The notes beneath the pieces were generated by a model. That model made no database searches. It had not been told where the DNA came from and saw nothing but the letters and a program-made list of their open reading frames with translations. 64,000 nucleotides of DNA from Tubulanus polymorphus (lineage: Eukaryota; Nemertea; Palaeonemertea; Tubulaniformes; Tubulanidae). Position numbers and translations under genes: made by a program. This document shows positions 62,281 through 64,000 of this stretch, piece after piece (the stretch's first letter is position 1; the number at the start of each line of letters is the position of its first letter). Location of the stretch: NCBI RefSeq assembly GCF_964204645.1, contig NC_134034.1, positions 12,529,962 to 12,593,961 of the forward strand. Direction: 5' to 3'.

Positions 62281-62376
62281 CTCAGCTCGGGCGTCGGCTT
62301 CACTCTGATCAATTTGTCACTTTCTCTCGAACCATTGTGGAATTTGGATCGTTTCGCAGCAGAATTGATAGCAAGA

Positions 62377-64000
62377 ATGAGCTGGACGCCGAAAAGCGAC
62401 GAAGTAAGTTTAAGAATACTGTAGAATTTATGACTGACAAAATCTAAAAACGGATTTAAGTTATCAAAAACAGCGAAAAACTAGCAAATTCAAATCAGCT
62501 TTATTGTTTGATCTAAATTTAGTAGGCCTAAATCATATACTATATTTGAACCACAGTCAAAACAAGTATCAATAACCAACCCCAGTAAATCAGTATGACC
62601 AACTCCAGTATAATATTCCTGTAATCGATTTTTTGAAACATGGTCAGGGTTAGTTACCTAATCGTTGGTGGTAAGCTTTTTATAATCGGATGGGCTTATA
62701 TGTGGTTTGTGAAAATATCCGATCGTGAAACTAAACCACAGACAGGTTACTGACTAGGCTCTATGATGGTGTAGGTCTAGTGGAGTATCTAGCTGTTTTT
62801 CCTTAAACAAGGGGACCGTAACAACGTCTGGTGTTCAGATTAGGGTTTGGGTCATACTGGTTTTATCCATTCACTATATCAATAACTGCTAGAAGTCCCT
62901 ATGATTTGAAACGTTCTGATTCTGATTTTTACTGTTCCGTTTATCGTGATTAAGGAGTTTAAAATTTGGTTTTGTTTCTACGACACACAGGAGTTGGATT
63001 ACCAATACGCCTGCAGTAAATGGACCAAACGTGTCGATGCAGAAACTCTTCGCGCTGATCCAGATGTTCTTCTAAATACTCATTTCGATCTTCTTAAAAA
63101 AAGTATTGTACCTTATAGTGATACTCCTTGTCGATATAGAGCACTTTACAAACCTGATTTCCTGGGCCTTGTTTCTGTTGTCAAAACTCCCGTATAAGAA
63201 TGATTATGAACCTGCAACCCTGGGCCCGGTTTTATAAACTGGAATCAACTTTAGCCCGGGGGTTAACTCAATTCATTATCAATTGTGTTAGCCCCAGGGT
63301 TAAAGTTTATACCAGTCTATGAAACTGGGCCCTGGACATCAATGCCATCGGTCTCCGATGTATTTCTAGATGAAATCACCGATGGCAGTATTCCGTGCGA
63401 AGTTTTATCCTACGGCGAATCGGACCGTCAAAAAGTGGCAGTCTACGTACCGAAAAATCTACCAAAAGGTCATTTAATTTAGTTTATACTCTTCCATCCA
63501 TTTCTCAAACAACAGTTAACCAGTAAAAGCGGAAATTCGTTTTCAATCTGATTTTATTTCAGATGCACCGATTCTGGTATTCATACACGGAGGATATTGG
63601 CAGACACATTTGTAAGTCGCAATAATGTTTTTCAAAACAAAACAAAAAAAAACTCCTTCCAGCGTGAATCGAACTCAGTAGTCCGTTTATCATATCATAT
63701 ATCACATATCGTATCATATATCATATTATTATTTACCATCAAAGAAGGCTATAGGCCTCATATACAGACAGCCTCTTATAGTTCAGATATTTAGTGTCTT
63801 TTCTGATGTAGTCTATTTATCATATCATATCATATATCATTATACAGACAGCCTCTTACAGTTTAGATATTTTGTGATCATTGTGAAGGAAGTATTCAAT
63901 GCACCTGTCTTAAATTGTTATCAAATTCGCCGGGGTTTGTTACAGTATAACTCACGATATGTACGAGATCCTCGCGAGAGCCTTCGCTCCGTTCGGGGTA
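62377..64000 (+). CDS. AFMID: Kynurenine formamidase, tandem copy 2 (cut by the window end)
   Basis: Exons visible: 62377-62403, 62991-63102, 63370-63468, 63563-63611 and 63946 to beyond 64000, with exactly the lengths and phases of copy 1. The protein begins MSWTPKSDEELDYQYACSKW and includes EITDGSIPCEVLSYGESD, HGGYWQTHF and ITHDMYEILARAFAPFGV. The serine and histidine motifs lie beyond the window. No frameshift is seen in the five exons, so it is probably functional. A MITE family 1 element ends 34 bases upstream of exon 3. Intron 2 is much longer than in copy 1. Confidence 0.9.
63222..63335. mobile_element. Palindromic MITE family 1 in AFMID copy 2 intron 2
   Basis: Starts GGGCCCGGTTTTATAAAC and ends GTCTATGAAACTGGGCCC, with GGTTAACTCAATTCATT in the middle. 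AFMID copy 1 lacks it, so it inserted after the duplication. Confidence 0.75.

Overview
The window is nuclear DNA from a bilaterian animal. Every gene is split by GT-AG introns, the sequence between exons is AT-rich and full of short palindromic elements and minisatellites, and the proteins are metazoan (PAR-3, CCDC34, PNKD, kynurenine formamidase, a TSP1/F-type lectin family). A marine invertebrate, perhaps a lophotrochozoan such as a mollusc, fits best; this is inference from gene content. I joined exons by hand using splice sites, phase and family homology. All six complete models give a total CDS length divisible by 3 with no internal stop.

Layout. (1) 0.2-15.3 kb: two tandem secreted genes on +, each with a signal peptide, two TSP1 repeats and three F-type (fucolectin-like) lectin domains, about 588 aa each; a small relic of a lectin exon lies between them. 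(2) 17.0-37.9 kb: a 22-exon PAR-3/PARD3 gene on + (1679 aa model) with the CR1 oligomerisation domain, three PDZ domains, the aPKC-binding motif and a charged C-terminal region. Its introns carry many minisatellites, often just upstream of 3' splice sites. (3) 38-45.3 kb: PAR-3 3' flank, then a complex satellite block with embedded foldback elements. (4) 45.4-53.3 kb: CCDC34 on -, whose final 5.9 kb intron contains a complete 10-exon gene on + encoding a Dpy-30-motif, coiled-coil and ankyrin-like protein (701 aa). (5) 55.9-58.3 kb: a PNKD-type metallo-beta-lactamase-fold hydrolase on - (322 aa). (6) 59.2-64.0 kb: two tandem kynurenine formamidase (AFMID) genes on +; the first is complete (295 aa), the second runs off the window.

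The genes do not form one pathway. The lectin pair looks like a small, recently duplicated extracellular recognition family. CCDC34 and the Dpy-30 gene nested in it both belong to families linked to cilia and flagella, so the nesting may matter for regulation. PNKD and AFMID-1 are divergent neighbours separated by about 0.9 kb that holds a large palindromic transposon-like element.

Mobile and repetitive DNA is the most unusual side of the window: piggyBac-type TTAA MITEs with a visible empty site, three palindromic MITE families with similar ends, minisatellites that appear to have grown out of MITE ends, and a TA-flanked element filled with a self-complementary satellite.
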